From: Verrucomicrobiota bacterium | Lineage (GTDB): Bacteria; Verrucomicrobiota; Verrucomicrobiia; CAIQCK01 | Length of the DNA stretch: 64,000 nt | Assembly (NCBI GenBank): GCA_016235595.1 | Contig: JACRJX010000008.1 | Coordinates: 169,092 to 233,091 of the forward strand | Reading direction: 5' to 3' | Part shown: positions 52,872 through 61,437 of the stretch, piece after piece | How the letters are laid out: every line of letters begins with the position of its first letter | How positions within the stretch are numbered: the first letter of the stretch is position 1 | Notes under the pieces: generated by a model | The model's input: only the letters and a program-made list of their open reading frames with translations | Databases searched by the model: none | Told to the model about the DNA's origin: nothing | Translations under genes and position numbers: made by a program

Positions 52872-54191
52872 ATGCATAGAATTCGATCCAAAATAAAGTG
52901 CATCGAGAAGGACGCCAAGTCACTCCATATGCGCCCGGCCAGTTTTGTTGTTAGATTCTGCACCCAGTTTCCCAAGACAGAATTCAAGATTCTTCGCACC
53001 TCCGCAGCGCTTCCGCCGCACTTGGCAGCCGCCAATCCCAAAAGCCTTCTGAGCCTCCTTGCCAGTGCCTTTCAACACGGTGAGACTGTCGTCGTCCAAG
53101 CGTCAGGAGAGTTGGAGATAATGGGATGTCGGTTTCTGAGAATCATTCTCCAAAATCTGTCCGGTTACGCCGACAACATCAAGAAAACACAAACGAAGAT
53201 CTTTCGCCGGATTGATCGTGCGTTCGAGCGACTCCGCGACCCTGATCTCATCGAATCTTCCGCCGCCACCGCGTTCGTTAAACGACCAACAACATCCGCA
53301 AAACCGCCGGAATCCAGTTCGGTTGTGATTATCGACGATAATCTCCATCGCCTCAGCCTGGCTACACTACCGTTGATCACCAAGCAGTTCGCTGGCACCC
53401 TTCAGATAGGCTTTGACCATCCGGTCTTGGGAGTGCGCATGTTTACGATTGGGAAGGACAATGGTTTCCACCTCGACGACCAGATATTTGCAGCGGACGT
53501 AGTGGCTGGAACCAGGATAACCGTTAACACCTCAGGGAGATATCACCAGCAGGCGCACGACGCTGTACGGGCAGTCCTCCTTAACCTGCGGCAGTGCGAC
53601 GCGTGGCTCCGCGCGCAGGATACTGCTCTCGATCACCCCGCCACAATAGCGCGCCTCATCGAATTTGCGAAGCGGATGACTCTATTAGACGTGAGACCGT
53701 CCGGCTCGACTAAAACTTTATCAATCGTAAGCTTGCTGTCGCCCAACCGTGTCTTTATCAATGCCCCTGGCCACATCCTTTACAAGAACGATGTCCTGTA
53801 TCAGTTGGCTGCGCCACATGAAGTGGACTTCCATCTTTCAATCGAAGACTTGCTTGCGCGTGTTCAAGAATCTGAGAGGAAGGAACCCATGATCCTTCGC
53901 GAAGGTTTTGCCATCTCTCACACGGCACTCCCGCGCAGGCCTCGCATCGCCTTCAGTTTCGGCGTGTATCCTGATGGCATCCTTTGGGGGCTGGATGACA
54001 AACGTGTCTCCCTTGTGGCCATGTCCCTTTTCGCCGAGGATTGTTACGGTACTTGGCGCGCACATCTCAGACAGATCGCAAGAGTCTTCCACGCCACCCC
54101 CGACCTTCAACAGCGCCTTGTCGCATCCACATCGCCTCAAGAGTTCATTGATTGCTTCCGTTTGGCTGAAATGCAAATGCAGAACATGTAA
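52872..54191 (+). CDS. HPr-HPr-EIIA fusion protein (PTS-related)
   Basis: A 439-residue protein from the ATG at 52872. Residues 17-95 resemble HPr: LHMRPAS contains His19, the position phosphorylated in HPr, followed by NPKSLLSLLA and VVVQASGE. Residues about 151-240 repeat the HPr outline but lack the RPA motif (LHRLSLATLPL). Residues 285-435 resemble a fructose/Ntr-type EIIA: LLSPNRVFI, RVQESERKEPMILREG, then FAISHTAL with His350 at the usual phosphorylation position, but Ser replaces the usual Pro before it. EIIA relays phosphate from HPr. No EI, EIIB or EIIC genes are near, so a regulatory role is likely. Confidence 0.7.
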   Translation: MHRIRSKIKCIEKDAKSLHMRPASFVVRFCTQFPKTEFKILRTSAALPPHLAAANPKSLLSLLASAFQHGETVVVQASGELEIMGCRFLRIILQNLSGYADNIKKTQTKIFRRIDRAFERLRDPDLIESSAATAFVKRPTTSAKPPESSSVVIIDDNLHRLSLATLPLITKQFAGTLQIGFDHPVLGVRMFTIGKDNGFHLDDQIFAADVVAGTRITVNTSGRYHQQAHDAVRAVLLNLRQCDAWLRAQDTALDHPATIARLIEFAKRMTLLDVRPSGSTKTLSIVSLLSPNRVFINAPGHILYKNDVLYQLAAPHEVDFHLSIEDLLARVQESERKEPMILREGFAISHTALPRRPRIAFSFGVYPDGILWGLDDKRVSLVAMSLFAEDCYGTWRAHLRQIARVFHATPDLQQRLVASTSPQEFIDCFRLAEMQMQNM

Positions 54192-54272
54192 ACTTCATAA
54201 GGAACCTGTGCAGAAAGAATCTGTTCTCACACCCAGCGCTACACCCCATTAGTTCAGTGTTTATTATTGCCT

Positions 54273-54770
54273 ATGCCGACTCCTGATTCTCCAACTAGTT
54301 GGTCTCTTGCCCGCATCTTCCGGCAGGAACTTATGGCACCGTCTTTGCATGCCTCCAATTTCGAAGAAGTGATTGATCAGCTTCTCGATCTGGCAAAGCG
54401 ATCGGATCTTGTATTGGACTTTCTAGAACTCAAGAAAGATGTCGTCCGGCGCGTGAGAATCAGCTCGGTCGTTGTTGGCCACGGCTGTGCTTTCCCGCAT
54501 CCGGGGAAACCAACCCCTGCGATGTTGGCAGGACCAGTTATAGTGGTTGCCAAAACACCGACAGCCATCACCTGCGAAGGAGAGCCGGTGCAAGTCGCAA
54601 ATATGTTTTTCCTGATCTGCGCGCCTACCAGTCATGAGCAACACAGTATTCTTCTGCGCCTCGCCGGCATGGTGGAAGCGACCAACCTTCCAACCGAACT
54701 CGCACGAGCTTCCGACCCAAAACAAATGTATGAAGTTCTACTGGCGAGCGAGCGTCAGCTTGTCTGTTAA
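54273..54770 (+). CDS. stand-alone EIIA (PTS Ntr/fructose-type) protein
   Basis: A 165-residue protein from the ATG at 54273. The phosphorylation-site motif GHGCAFPHPG holds His76, and the downstream VANMFFLICAPTSHEQHSILLRLAGMV matches the EIIA-2/EIIA-Ntr core. It is the third gene of the island, 81 bases after the fusion protein, and shares its family with that protein's C-terminal domain. It could compete for or exchange phosphate with the fusion protein. Confidence 0.82.
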   Translation: MPTPDSPTSWSLARIFRQELMAPSLHASNFEEVIDQLLDLAKRSDLVLDFLELKKDVVRRVRISSVVVGHGCAFPHPGKPTPAMLAGPVIVVAKTPTAITCEGEPVQVANMFFLICAPTSHEQHSILLRLAGMVEATNLPTELARASDPKQMYEVLLASERQLVC

Positions 54771-55191
54771 CTCCATACTCTCCTCACAAGGTGCGAGCCG
54801 AAATACCGGTTGGTTTCTGGCGCGGATGGGTTCTTGCCGCTGAGCTTCACAGAGACCGTTCGCTCTCCAAAAGCCGCAGGCCATGCACCGCCTCTGCATT
54901 CGGTCCTTCCACCACGGCCATGCCAGCTTCAAACGCTGTCGTCGGAGTCAGTTTGATTTGGGCACCACACTCCCTTGATCCTTGGCAGATTCCTCGCAGC
55001 TCGCTGAAGAGCAACACTCGAGTCTGAGTTCGACCTCACTTCACGTCTAGGTGGTTGGAGCGGAGGAGGACGGCGCTCGAAGCTGAGGGTGCCTGGCCGG
55101 AGACCAAGCAACAGGTGGGGATGCTACAGGAATTGCCGCAGCCGCGCTGGAATAGCGACCGCGCAGTGTGACTCTTGCTTCGCCGACCGTT
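54771..55191. other. 421-base gap with a possible gene remnant
   Basis: This stretch between the EIIA gene and the convergent M16 gene has no intact gene. On the minus strand a short frame (about 54847-55017) looks protein-like and is listed separately. The remainder shows no repeat, terminator or RNA structure that I can recognise. Confidence 0.5.
54847..55017 (-). pseudogene. possible remnant of an unknown gene
   Basis: An open frame of 56 residues that begins just after a TGA and lacks a proper upstream start reads LFSELRGICQGSRECGA, then KLTPTTAFEAGMAVVEG and AEAVHGLRLLESER. Its amino-acid composition and even codon use look like a real conserved protein rather than noise. I do not recognise the family. 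It may be a degraded gene end or an island boundary scar. Confidence 0.3.
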
Positions 55192-56466
55192 CTACAACTG
55201 TTTCAATTCCCGCTCGATGGCCTTCGCGTCCTTGGCGGGGCCGATCACGGCCAGGCGCAGGCGCGACGCGCGGAACAGATCGCGGGCGATGGCGTGGACT
55301 TCCTCCGCCGTGACTTGTTGGACGCGGTTCACCACCTCGTCCGGCTCGAAGATTTTTCCGAAGCCGAGCAGGTGTTCGCCGGCCCACATCATCTGGTTGC
55401 TCGTGCTCTCCAGCGCGAGCCGCATCTGGCCGATGGCGTAATCCTTCGCGCGGCGCACCTCGTCGGCCGACGGCGGCTTGGCGGCGGCGCGGGCCAGTTC
55501 GCGCACCGTCAGCCGCAGCGCTTTTGTAAGCCGCTTGTTGTCGAGGCCGGCGGAGATGATCATCGCGCCGGCGTCGGCGAAGTAGTTGAGCGAACTCTGG
55601 ATGGAATACGCCAGGCCGTGCTGTTCGCGCACGACCTGAAAGAGGCGGCTGCTCATGTTTTCGCCGAAGATCACATTGAGCAGCTTCAGCGCGTAGCGCC
55701 GGTCGTCGGCGCGTGAGAAGCTGTGCAGGCCGAGCGCCAGATGGCTCTGTTCGGTCTCCTTGGTCACCAGCCGCACGACGGGGCCGCGTCCGCCCATGCG
55801 CGCCGGTGTGAAGCGGCTCCTGCGGCCGTCGCGTATCCGCTTCACCAACGGACGCACCGCGTCCAGCAGGCGCGCGTGTTCCAGCGGGCCGGCGGCGGCG
55901 ATGATAGTGTTGCTGCCGACGTAGTGCCGTGCCTTGTAGTCGAGCAGGTCGCGGCGCGAAATGGCATCCATGGTCTTGAGAGTGCCGGTCAGCGACTTGC
56001 CCAACGGCTGGCACGGCCAGAGCGTCTCGTTGAGGATCTCATGCACATGCTGGTCGGGCCGGTCCAGATACATCTGGATCTCTTCCTTGATGACGCTGCG
56101 TTCCTTCTCCAGCTCGGCTGCGTTGAACCGCGGCTCCAGATAGATGTCCATCAACACGTCGAGCAACAGGCCGAGTTTGTCGGCGCTGGCTTTGGCGAAA
56201 TAGCAGGTGTGCTCCTCGCTGGTGAAGGCGTTGAGGTAGCCGCCGATGCCTTCGACCTCCTGGCTGATCTGTTTCGCGGTGCGGCGGCGCGTGCCTTTGA
56301 AAAGCATGTGCTCGATGAAATGGCTGGCGCCGCAGATTCGCGCCGGTTCGTGCCGGCCGCCGACGGCGACCCAGACGCCGAGCGCCACGCTTTGCATGGA
56401 AGGCATTTCGGCGGTGGCCACGCACAGGGAGTTATCGAGATGCGTGACGTGGTAACGCGCCATCAT
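55192..56466 (-). CDS. M16 family zinc peptidase
   Basis: A 424-residue protein from the ATG at 56466, overlapping the LOG gene stop as ATGA. The inverted zinc motif HFIEH (His49, Glu52, His53) and the downstream Glu in EKERSVIKEEI, plus YIQSSLNYF-type C-terminal signature (GLAYSIQSSLNYF), identify the mitochondrial processing peptidase/PqqL-like M16 family. The substrate is unknown; bacterial members degrade peptides or process proteins in the cytoplasm or periplasm. No signal peptide is seen. Confidence 0.92.
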   Translation of the reverse strand: MMARYHVTHLDNSLCVATAEMPSMQSVALGVWVAVGGRHEPARICGASHFIEHMLFKGTRRRTAKQISQEVEGIGGYLNAFTSEEHTCYFAKASADKLGLLLDVLMDIYLEPRFNAAELEKERSVIKEEIQMYLDRPDQHVHEILNETLWPCQPLGKSLTGTLKTMDAISRRDLLDYKARHYVGSNTIIAAAGPLEHARLLDAVRPLVKRIRDGRRSRFTPARMGGRGPVVRLVTKETEQSHLALGLHSFSRADDRRYALKLLNVIFGENMSSRLFQVVREQHGLAYSIQSSLNYFADAGAMIISAGLDNKRLTKALRLTVRELARAAAKPPSADEVRRAKDYAIGQMRLALESTSNQMMWAGEHLLGFGKIFEPDEVVNRVQQVTAEEVHAIARDLFRASRLRLAVIGPAKDAKAIERELKQL

Positions 56467-57140
56467 GTCATTTTCTTTCGCTCTTCCGCGTCGCGTTGGG
56501 CACGCCAATGCCGGATGTGCTCAACCGCTTCCTTGGGCTCGTCCACACAGACGAAGAGTTCCAGATCCTGCGCCTCGATGTAGTTCGATTTCAACATCGC
56601 CTGCCGCATCCAGTCCACCAAGCCGCGCCAGTAGTCGCGCCCGATCATGACGATGGGGAACCGATCGATGCGGTGCGTCTGGATCAGCGTGATGGCCTCG
56701 AAGTATTCATCCTGCGTGCCAAAACCGCCGGGGAACAGTACGAACGCGCTGGCGTATTTGACGAAGCAGACCTTGCGCGTGAAGAAATAGTGAAACTCCA
56801 GCGGGTGATTGATGTAGGGGTTGGCCTTCTGCTCCGACGGCAGGCGGATGTTCAGCCCGACGGAGACCCCGCCGGCTTCGCTCGCGCCCTTGTTGGCCGC
56901 CTCCATAATGCCCGGCCCACCGCCGGTAATGACCGCGAAGCCACTCTCCACCAGCAGCCGTCCCGTCTGCACGGCCTTGCGATACATCGCCTCGTTCTTT
57001 TTGGTCCGCGCCGAGCCAAAAACGGTCACCGCCGGGCCGATTTTGCTCATGGACTCGAACGAGTCCACAAACTCCGCCATGATCCGGAAAATCCGCCACG
57101 GATCCTCCCGCGTAAAATCTGGTATTGAGGCGCCAAGCAT
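56463..57140 (-). CDS. LOG family protein (TIGR00730)
   Basis: A 225-residue Rossmann-fold protein. DPWRIFRIMAEFVDSFE near the N terminus, GGGPGIMEAANKGA and PGGFGTQDE are the LOG signatures. LOG enzymes hydrolyse nucleoside 5'-monophosphates to base and ribose 5-phosphate (cytokinin activation in plants; also AMP/pyrimidine nucleosidase PpnN relatives). Translationally coupled to the M16 peptidase gene. Confidence 0.9.
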   Translation of the reverse strand: MLGASIPDFTREDPWRIFRIMAEFVDSFESMSKIGPAVTVFGSARTKKNEAMYRKAVQTGRLLVESGFAVITGGGPGIMEAANKGASEAGGVSVGLNIRLPSEQKANPYINHPLEFHYFFTRKVCFVKYASAFVLFPGGFGTQDEYFEAITLIQTHRIDRFPIVMIGRDYWRGLVDWMRQAMLKSNYIEAQDLELFVCVDEPKEAVEHIRHWRAQRDAEERKKMT

Positions 57141-57268
57141 AAGTCAGCGGGCGCAATGTATCGGCCCTGCCGCGGCCTGTCAACGCAACGGGCCCATGTT
57201 TTTGTCTCCTATTCGCGGAAGTTGCCGTCGGCGGGGATTGCCGGTATTATCCAAACGGTCTTTTTGTC

Positions 57269-58996
57269 ATGCAACCAGAGAAGCGTCAGGTTCAGCGGCC
57301 AGTGAAACCGACGGGGGTCAAGCCTCCGCCGGGAAAAGTGCCGCGTCTGGTTGCGCCCAAGTCCGGCAAGCCGCGCGTGGCCGTCAAACGGCGCCAGCCG
57401 CGTGTGGCGCGAAAGCCGTTGCCGCCGAATTTCAAACCGCGCTTCCCCGACGAGGTGGATTTCCTCACCGCGCACAAGCCTCCCCCCAAGTGGCGCACGC
57501 GATACTACGCCGCAGCCATCGTGCTCCATGTCGTGGCGCTGGTTTTCCTCGGCTACAAGATGATTTACGAGCCGATCATCAAGCAGCTCCCGCCTGATGA
57601 TCTGCCGGTGATGAAGTTCGCCGGCGACGGGCTGAAACCCGTCGGGCCGGAAAACGTTCCGGGGCCGCCCGCGCCGCCCGATCACAGCCTCGATAAACTC
57701 GTGGATGCCGCCCCGAAGGTCGGTCCGACGCCCACCGTGCCTCGTGGCCTGACGGTGCCGACGCGCGCGCCGCGCACCATCGCGAACTTGCCGATCATCG
57801 CGCTGTTCAATCCGAAAATCCCCGGCAACATCACCGCTGCGAGCCCCGTGCAAGGAGGAGGCGGCACCAGCAACGACCCGTTTGTCGGCCGGCGCACCGG
57901 CAGCGCCCGCGGTGGAGCTGTGAAACGTTACGGCGGCTCCGACGCCAGTGAGGCCGCGGTCTTGAAGGCGCTGCAATGGCTGAAAAAGAACCAGAACACC
58001 GGCCAGGCGGAAATGGGATCGTGGGGCAGCCAATACAAGGTTGCCATGACCGGCCTGGCACTGCTGGCATTCCTCGGCCACGGCGAAACGCACGAGAGCC
58101 CGGAGTTCGAGCAAACCATCAAGGAAGCCCTCAACTTCCTGGCCACGCAATCCGACCAAAGCCAGGCGCCCACCAGCGGCTACATCGGCACGGCCCGTTT
58201 CGAATACCAGCATCCGATCGCAACCTACGCGATGTGCGAAGACTACGCGCTCACACATTACACAGCGCTCAAGCCGGTGTGCATCAATGCTGTCACGCTC
58301 ATCATTAACGCGCAGCGGCCTGATGGATCGTGGGATTACGATTACAACACCGGCCCCGGCGGCGTTTACAACCTCAAGAACCGGCCCAGCGGCGACAGTT
58401 CCATCAGCGCCTGGAACGTGCAGGCGCTGGTTGCCGCCAAGAACACCGGGCTGGAGATTCCCGGCCTTGACGAGGCGTTGCGCCGATCCCACTCGTGGTT
58501 CCATGCCATTTACAGCCGCGAACAAGGCCGTTTCGGTTACGCCGTGCCGGACCGCTTGCACAGTGACGCTCTGGACGGCATTGGCGTGCTCAGCCTGCAA
58601 CTGCTCGGCGACAGTGACGCCGCCGAAATCAAACAGACGTTGCCGCGCTTGCTCACGGTTGAAACCAAGTTCCGCTCCGGCAACGCCAACTCCACCTACG
58701 GCTGGTATTACATCACCCAGGCTTTGTTTCACGCTGGCGGCCATTGGTGGGCCGAGTGGAACACACGGTTGCGCGATCAACTGGTGGAGAACCAGGATAC
58801 CGACGGTTCGTGGGGAAGCCCCGGATCGGCCGCCTGGCAGGACAACATGACGACCAACAAAGTGAAGGGCAAAGACACCAGGGTCTACCACACGACGTTG
58901 ATGTGTCTGGCGCTGGAGGTCTATTACCGCTTCCTGCCGACCTTCAACGTCATGAAGACAGCCCGCCAGGAAATGCCGTCAGCCGCAGCGCGCTAG
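57269..58996 (+). CDS. TonB-like N terminus fused to a terpenoid-cyclase-like toroid
   Basis: A 575-residue protein. The first 80 residues are Pro/Lys-rich and cytoplasmic, one membrane helix lies at about 80-100 (AAIVLHVVALVFLGYK), then a Pro-rich spacer. Residues 205-565 carry squalene-cyclase/prenyltransferase-type repeats with W/GSW motifs (QRPDGSWDYDYN, NQDTDGSWGSPG). Similar toroids bind peptides or isoprenoids. The N terminus resembles TonB-type energy transducers but no ExbB/ExbD genes are near. Function unknown. Confidence 0.7.
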   Translation: MQPEKRQVQRPVKPTGVKPPPGKVPRLVAPKSGKPRVAVKRRQPRVARKPLPPNFKPRFPDEVDFLTAHKPPPKWRTRYYAAAIVLHVVALVFLGYKMIYEPIIKQLPPDDLPVMKFAGDGLKPVGPENVPGPPAPPDHSLDKLVDAAPKVGPTPTVPRGLTVPTRAPRTIANLPIIALFNPKIPGNITAASPVQGGGGTSNDPFVGRRTGSARGGAVKRYGGSDASEAAVLKALQWLKKNQNTGQAEMGSWGSQYKVAMTGLALLAFLGHGETHESPEFEQTIKEALNFLATQSDQSQAPTSGYIGTARFEYQHPIATYAMCEDYALTHYTALKPVCINAVTLIINAQRPDGSWDYDYNTGPGGVYNLKNRPSGDSSISAWNVQALVAAKNTGLEIPGLDEALRRSHSWFHAIYSREQGRFGYAVPDRLHSDALDGIGVLSLQLLGDSDAAEIKQTLPRLLTVETKFRSGNANSTYGWYYITQALFHAGGHWWAEWNTRLRDQLVENQDTDGSWGSPGSAAWQDNMTTNKVKGKDTRVYHTTLMCLALEVYYRFLPTFNVMKTARQEMPSAAAR

Positions 58997-59006
58997 CGCC
59001 GCCTCC

Positions 59007-59627
59007 CTACTTGACGGAGCCTGACGGAAGGTCAACGAACTTCACGCCGGCCGGAGCCTCGAACATCGACGGCGACACCCCTTCGTTCACCTGCACGTCG
59101 CTGTGTTCCACCGTTACCGACTGGCCTTGTGCTTCCAATACCATGCGCATCGGGAAGTTCTTTTCCGCCCACAACCACACTTTGCCCGTGGTGGTCAGGC
59201 CGCCAGATTTATCGCTGAAGCTGTAGATATCACACGCTCTGTCGCCAAGTTTCTCCTCGCCGGTCTTGGCTTTCTTCCACGTGTCCAGTTTGCTGAATAC
59301 CTCGGTGTATTGCGCCAGTTGATCCAACATCTGTTGCTTCAAGGGCATCTTCATGCCCGTCGTGGCGCCTTCCTCGAAAACCAGCGCCGTGCCACTCTTG
59401 ATGACAATCACCTGGCGGCGGCCTTCCACCGTCGTCACAACGCGCATCTGGTCGGGTTTCAGGAACCACAACTCAGCTTCCACCTTCTGCAACTTGCCCG
59501 GCGCGGTCGCGCCGATGGTCACCGTCTGCTTCCAATGGGCCGACTTGTAAGGCAACAGTGAGGGCGCCTCCGCCTGCGCACTCCACCAACCCACCAGACA
59601 AAAACCGACAATCGCAATCAATCTCAT
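59007..59627 (-). CDS. LolA-like / DUF4412-like lipoprotein-carrier fold protein
   Basis: A 206-residue protein with a signal peptide ending near AQAEA. FLKPDQMRVVTTVEGRRQVIV, KVWLWAEKNFPMRM and FEAPAGVKFVDL follow the LolA/LolB-like half-barrel (DUF2092, DUF4412) pattern of periplasmic lipid-binding proteins. It converges on the toroid-fusion gene with an 10-base gap and diverges from the DUF3300 gene. Confidence 0.65.
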   Translation of the reverse strand: MRLIAIVGFCLVGWWSAQAEAPSLLPYKSAHWKQTVTIGATAPGKLQKVEAELWFLKPDQMRVVTTVEGRRQVIVIKSGTALVFEEGATTGMKMPLKQQMLDQLAQYTEVFSKLDTWKKAKTGEEKLGDRACDIYSFSDKSGGLTTTGKVWLWAEKNFPMRMVLEAQGQSVTVEHSDVQVNEGVSPSMFEAPAGVKFVDLPSGSVK

Positions 59628-60012
59628 GGCTCAATCCTTCTCGTTGGGTTTTCGACAGGGTTCTCCTGTAGCAATAGCGCGCCTCCAAAACAAGTTTTCT
59701 CTAACGGCACTTCACATGCAAGAATCGCGCATGTGAGTGATCATTGGAAACGCGGGACGTTGATAAGATTACAGAAGTGTTAGAAAGGTGATTTTGCGCT
59801 TGCGCCGTCCCCCGAGGTTGATAGCATGCCCGCGAGGTTGGAGTCGCCATGGGATTATGCTGTCATGGCAGCAGTGGATATGCTGTTTTTTGATGTGTCA
59901 TGCAGAAGGGTTTTGGTTTTCGAGACGTCAGCGGTTGTTTCGACTGGCTTGTTCTCAAACGAACCAGAGTGGTATTTTCGTTCATTTCGCAACTCGAAGG
60001 GACATAAGGAAC
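59628..60012. other. 385-base divergent promoter region
   Basis: No gene is supported here; an open frame from 59788 is the upstream extension of the DUF3300 frame. A 7-base inverted pair CACATGC and GCATGTG (59713-59736) is present but is not followed by T residues. Transcription probably starts in both directions from this region. Confidence 0.45.
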
Positions 60013-61437
60013 ATGAAACGTGTTTGTGTCGCGCTCATTGCCTTCAACGTGGTCATCAACACCCCGGTTGAATCGGCAGATGTCAATGCTTCCACGTCCG
60101 TCACGACGACGACCGTAACGCAAACGCAGTCACAGCCCGTCCCGCCGCCGGCCGCGCCAGTGAAGCGCAGTGCCGCCGAGCTGGAGAAACTCGTGGCGTC
60201 GATTGCGCTCTATCCCGATCCTTTGCTGTCGGTGATTCTGCCCGCCTCGGTGTATCCGTTGGAAATCGTCGAAGCCGCCCGGTTCGTGAAGGATCCAAAC
60301 AACATTGCGAAGATTGACCAGCAATCCTGGGATGCGAACGTCAAATCGGTGGCGCATTTTCCATCTGTCATTCAGAAGATGGATGCAGACTTGGCGTGGA
60401 CCATAGAACTCGGCCGCGCTTTTGTGGAGCAACAGACTGATCTGATGAACGCGGTTCAGTCGTTGCGTTTCAAGGCGCAAGCTGTTGGCTCACTGAAGGA
60501 TACGCCCCAGCAGAAGGTGGTCATCAGCAGCGCGGTGGTGGAAAGAACCGTGCAGCAACAGGTTATCTACGTGACCAATACGGTTGTGCAGATTCAACCT
60601 GTCAATCCGCAGGTGGTTTACGTGCCGGTATACAGTCCGACGGTTGTCTATACCTCACCGCCGCCACACTCCACGCCGGACCCGATGGCTTCATTGCTCA
60701 CCTTCGGCGCGGGCATCGCCGTGGGCGCGCTCATTGCGAACAATTGCGACTGGCACTGTGGGGGCGTGTACTGTTGGGGCGGAGGTTGGGGTCCACCTCC
60801 ACCGCCTCCTCCGCCGCCGCCGCATCCTCCCGGACCTCCCGGACCGCCCCATCCCCCAGGGCCTCCAGGGCCTCCAGGACCTCCCCATCCCCCCGGGCCT
60901 CCGGCACAGCCGGGACAGCCGGGACAGCACACAAATCCTCCGGGATCTGTGGCACAATCAACGTCGCCAAACCATCCTCCTTCGGCTACGTCGCCGGGAG
61001 GCGGTTCATCGGGCCAGCGATGGCAACCGGACCCGAACCATAAGCAGAGCTTTGCTCCGACCTCTTCTCCGACCAGCGCCAAGTCATTTGACGCGCGCGG
61101 CTGGGGATCAGGTTCCACCACGCCATCCTCCTACAGCCGCCCCTCCACGACTCAGTCGGGGTCGGGGTACGCGCGCCCGACGACCTCGGGCCAGTCATAT
61201 GCCCGTCCGACAACCTCGGGCCAGTCCTACTCGGGCCAGTCGTATGCCCGTCCGACTTCCTCAACGTCAGGCTATTCGCACGGCAGCGCGTTTGGTGGAA
61301 TGGACGGCGGAGCCTCCACACACGAATACAGCAACCGCGGTTCCTCCAGCCGTGGCGGATTCGGCGGCGGATTCGGCGGTGGCTCGCATGGCGGCGGTGG
61401 TGGCGGCGGCGGCGGCTTCAGAGGAGGGCGCCGGTGA
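60013..61437 (+). CDS. DUF3300 protein with Pro/Gly-rich low-complexity tail
   Basis: A 474-residue protein from the ATG at 60013 (AAGGA close upstream) with a signal peptide. The DUF3300 core is clear: ELEKLVASIALYPDPLLSV, then ASVYPLEIVEAARF and NPQVVYVPVYSP (about residues 60-220). A membrane-like hydrophobic segment follows, then a collagen-like Pro/Gly stretch, a Ser/Thr/Tyr repeat segment and a Gly-rich end. DUF3300 proteins usually occur next to DUF2950 genes, as here. Role unknown; a cell-envelope location is likely. Confidence 0.82.
   Translation: MKRVCVALIAFNVVINTPVESADVNASTSVTTTTVTQTQSQPVPPPAAPVKRSAAELEKLVASIALYPDPLLSVILPASVYPLEIVEAARFVKDPNNIAKIDQQSWDANVKSVAHFPSVIQKMDADLAWTIELGRAFVEQQTDLMNAVQSLRFKAQAVGSLKDTPQQKVVISSAVVERTVQQQVIYVTNTVVQIQPVNPQVVYVPVYSPTVVYTSPPPHSTPDPMASLLTFGAGIAVGALIANNCDWHCGGVYCWGGGWGPPPPPPPPPPHPPGPPGPPHPPGPPGPPGPPHPPGPPAQPGQPGQHTNPPGSVAQSTSPNHPPSATSPGGGSSGQRWQPDPNHKQSFAPTSSPTSAKSFDARGWGSGSTTPSSYSRPSTTQSGSGYARPTTSGQSYARPTTSGQSYSGQSYARPTSSTSGYSHGSAFGGMDGGASTHEYSNRGSSSRGGFGGGFGGGSHGGGGGGGGGFRGGRR
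60787..60925 (+). repeat. PPG-type low-complexity repeat within the DUF3300 gene
   Basis: Repeats of CCT CCA GGG and related codons encode poly-proline followed by PPGPP and PPHPP units, resembling collagen-like spacers. A second repeat (about 61170-61260) encodes YARPTTSGQS units in tandem. These tracts are likely to vary in length between strains. Confidence 0.75.

Noticed and set aside
57209..58891. 560-residue open frame antisense to the toroid fusion gene
   Set aside because: No domain signature; the opposite strand encodes clear repeats.
59713..59736. Inverted pair CACATGC/GCATGTG as a terminator
   Set aside because: No T-run follows and the stem is only seven bases.
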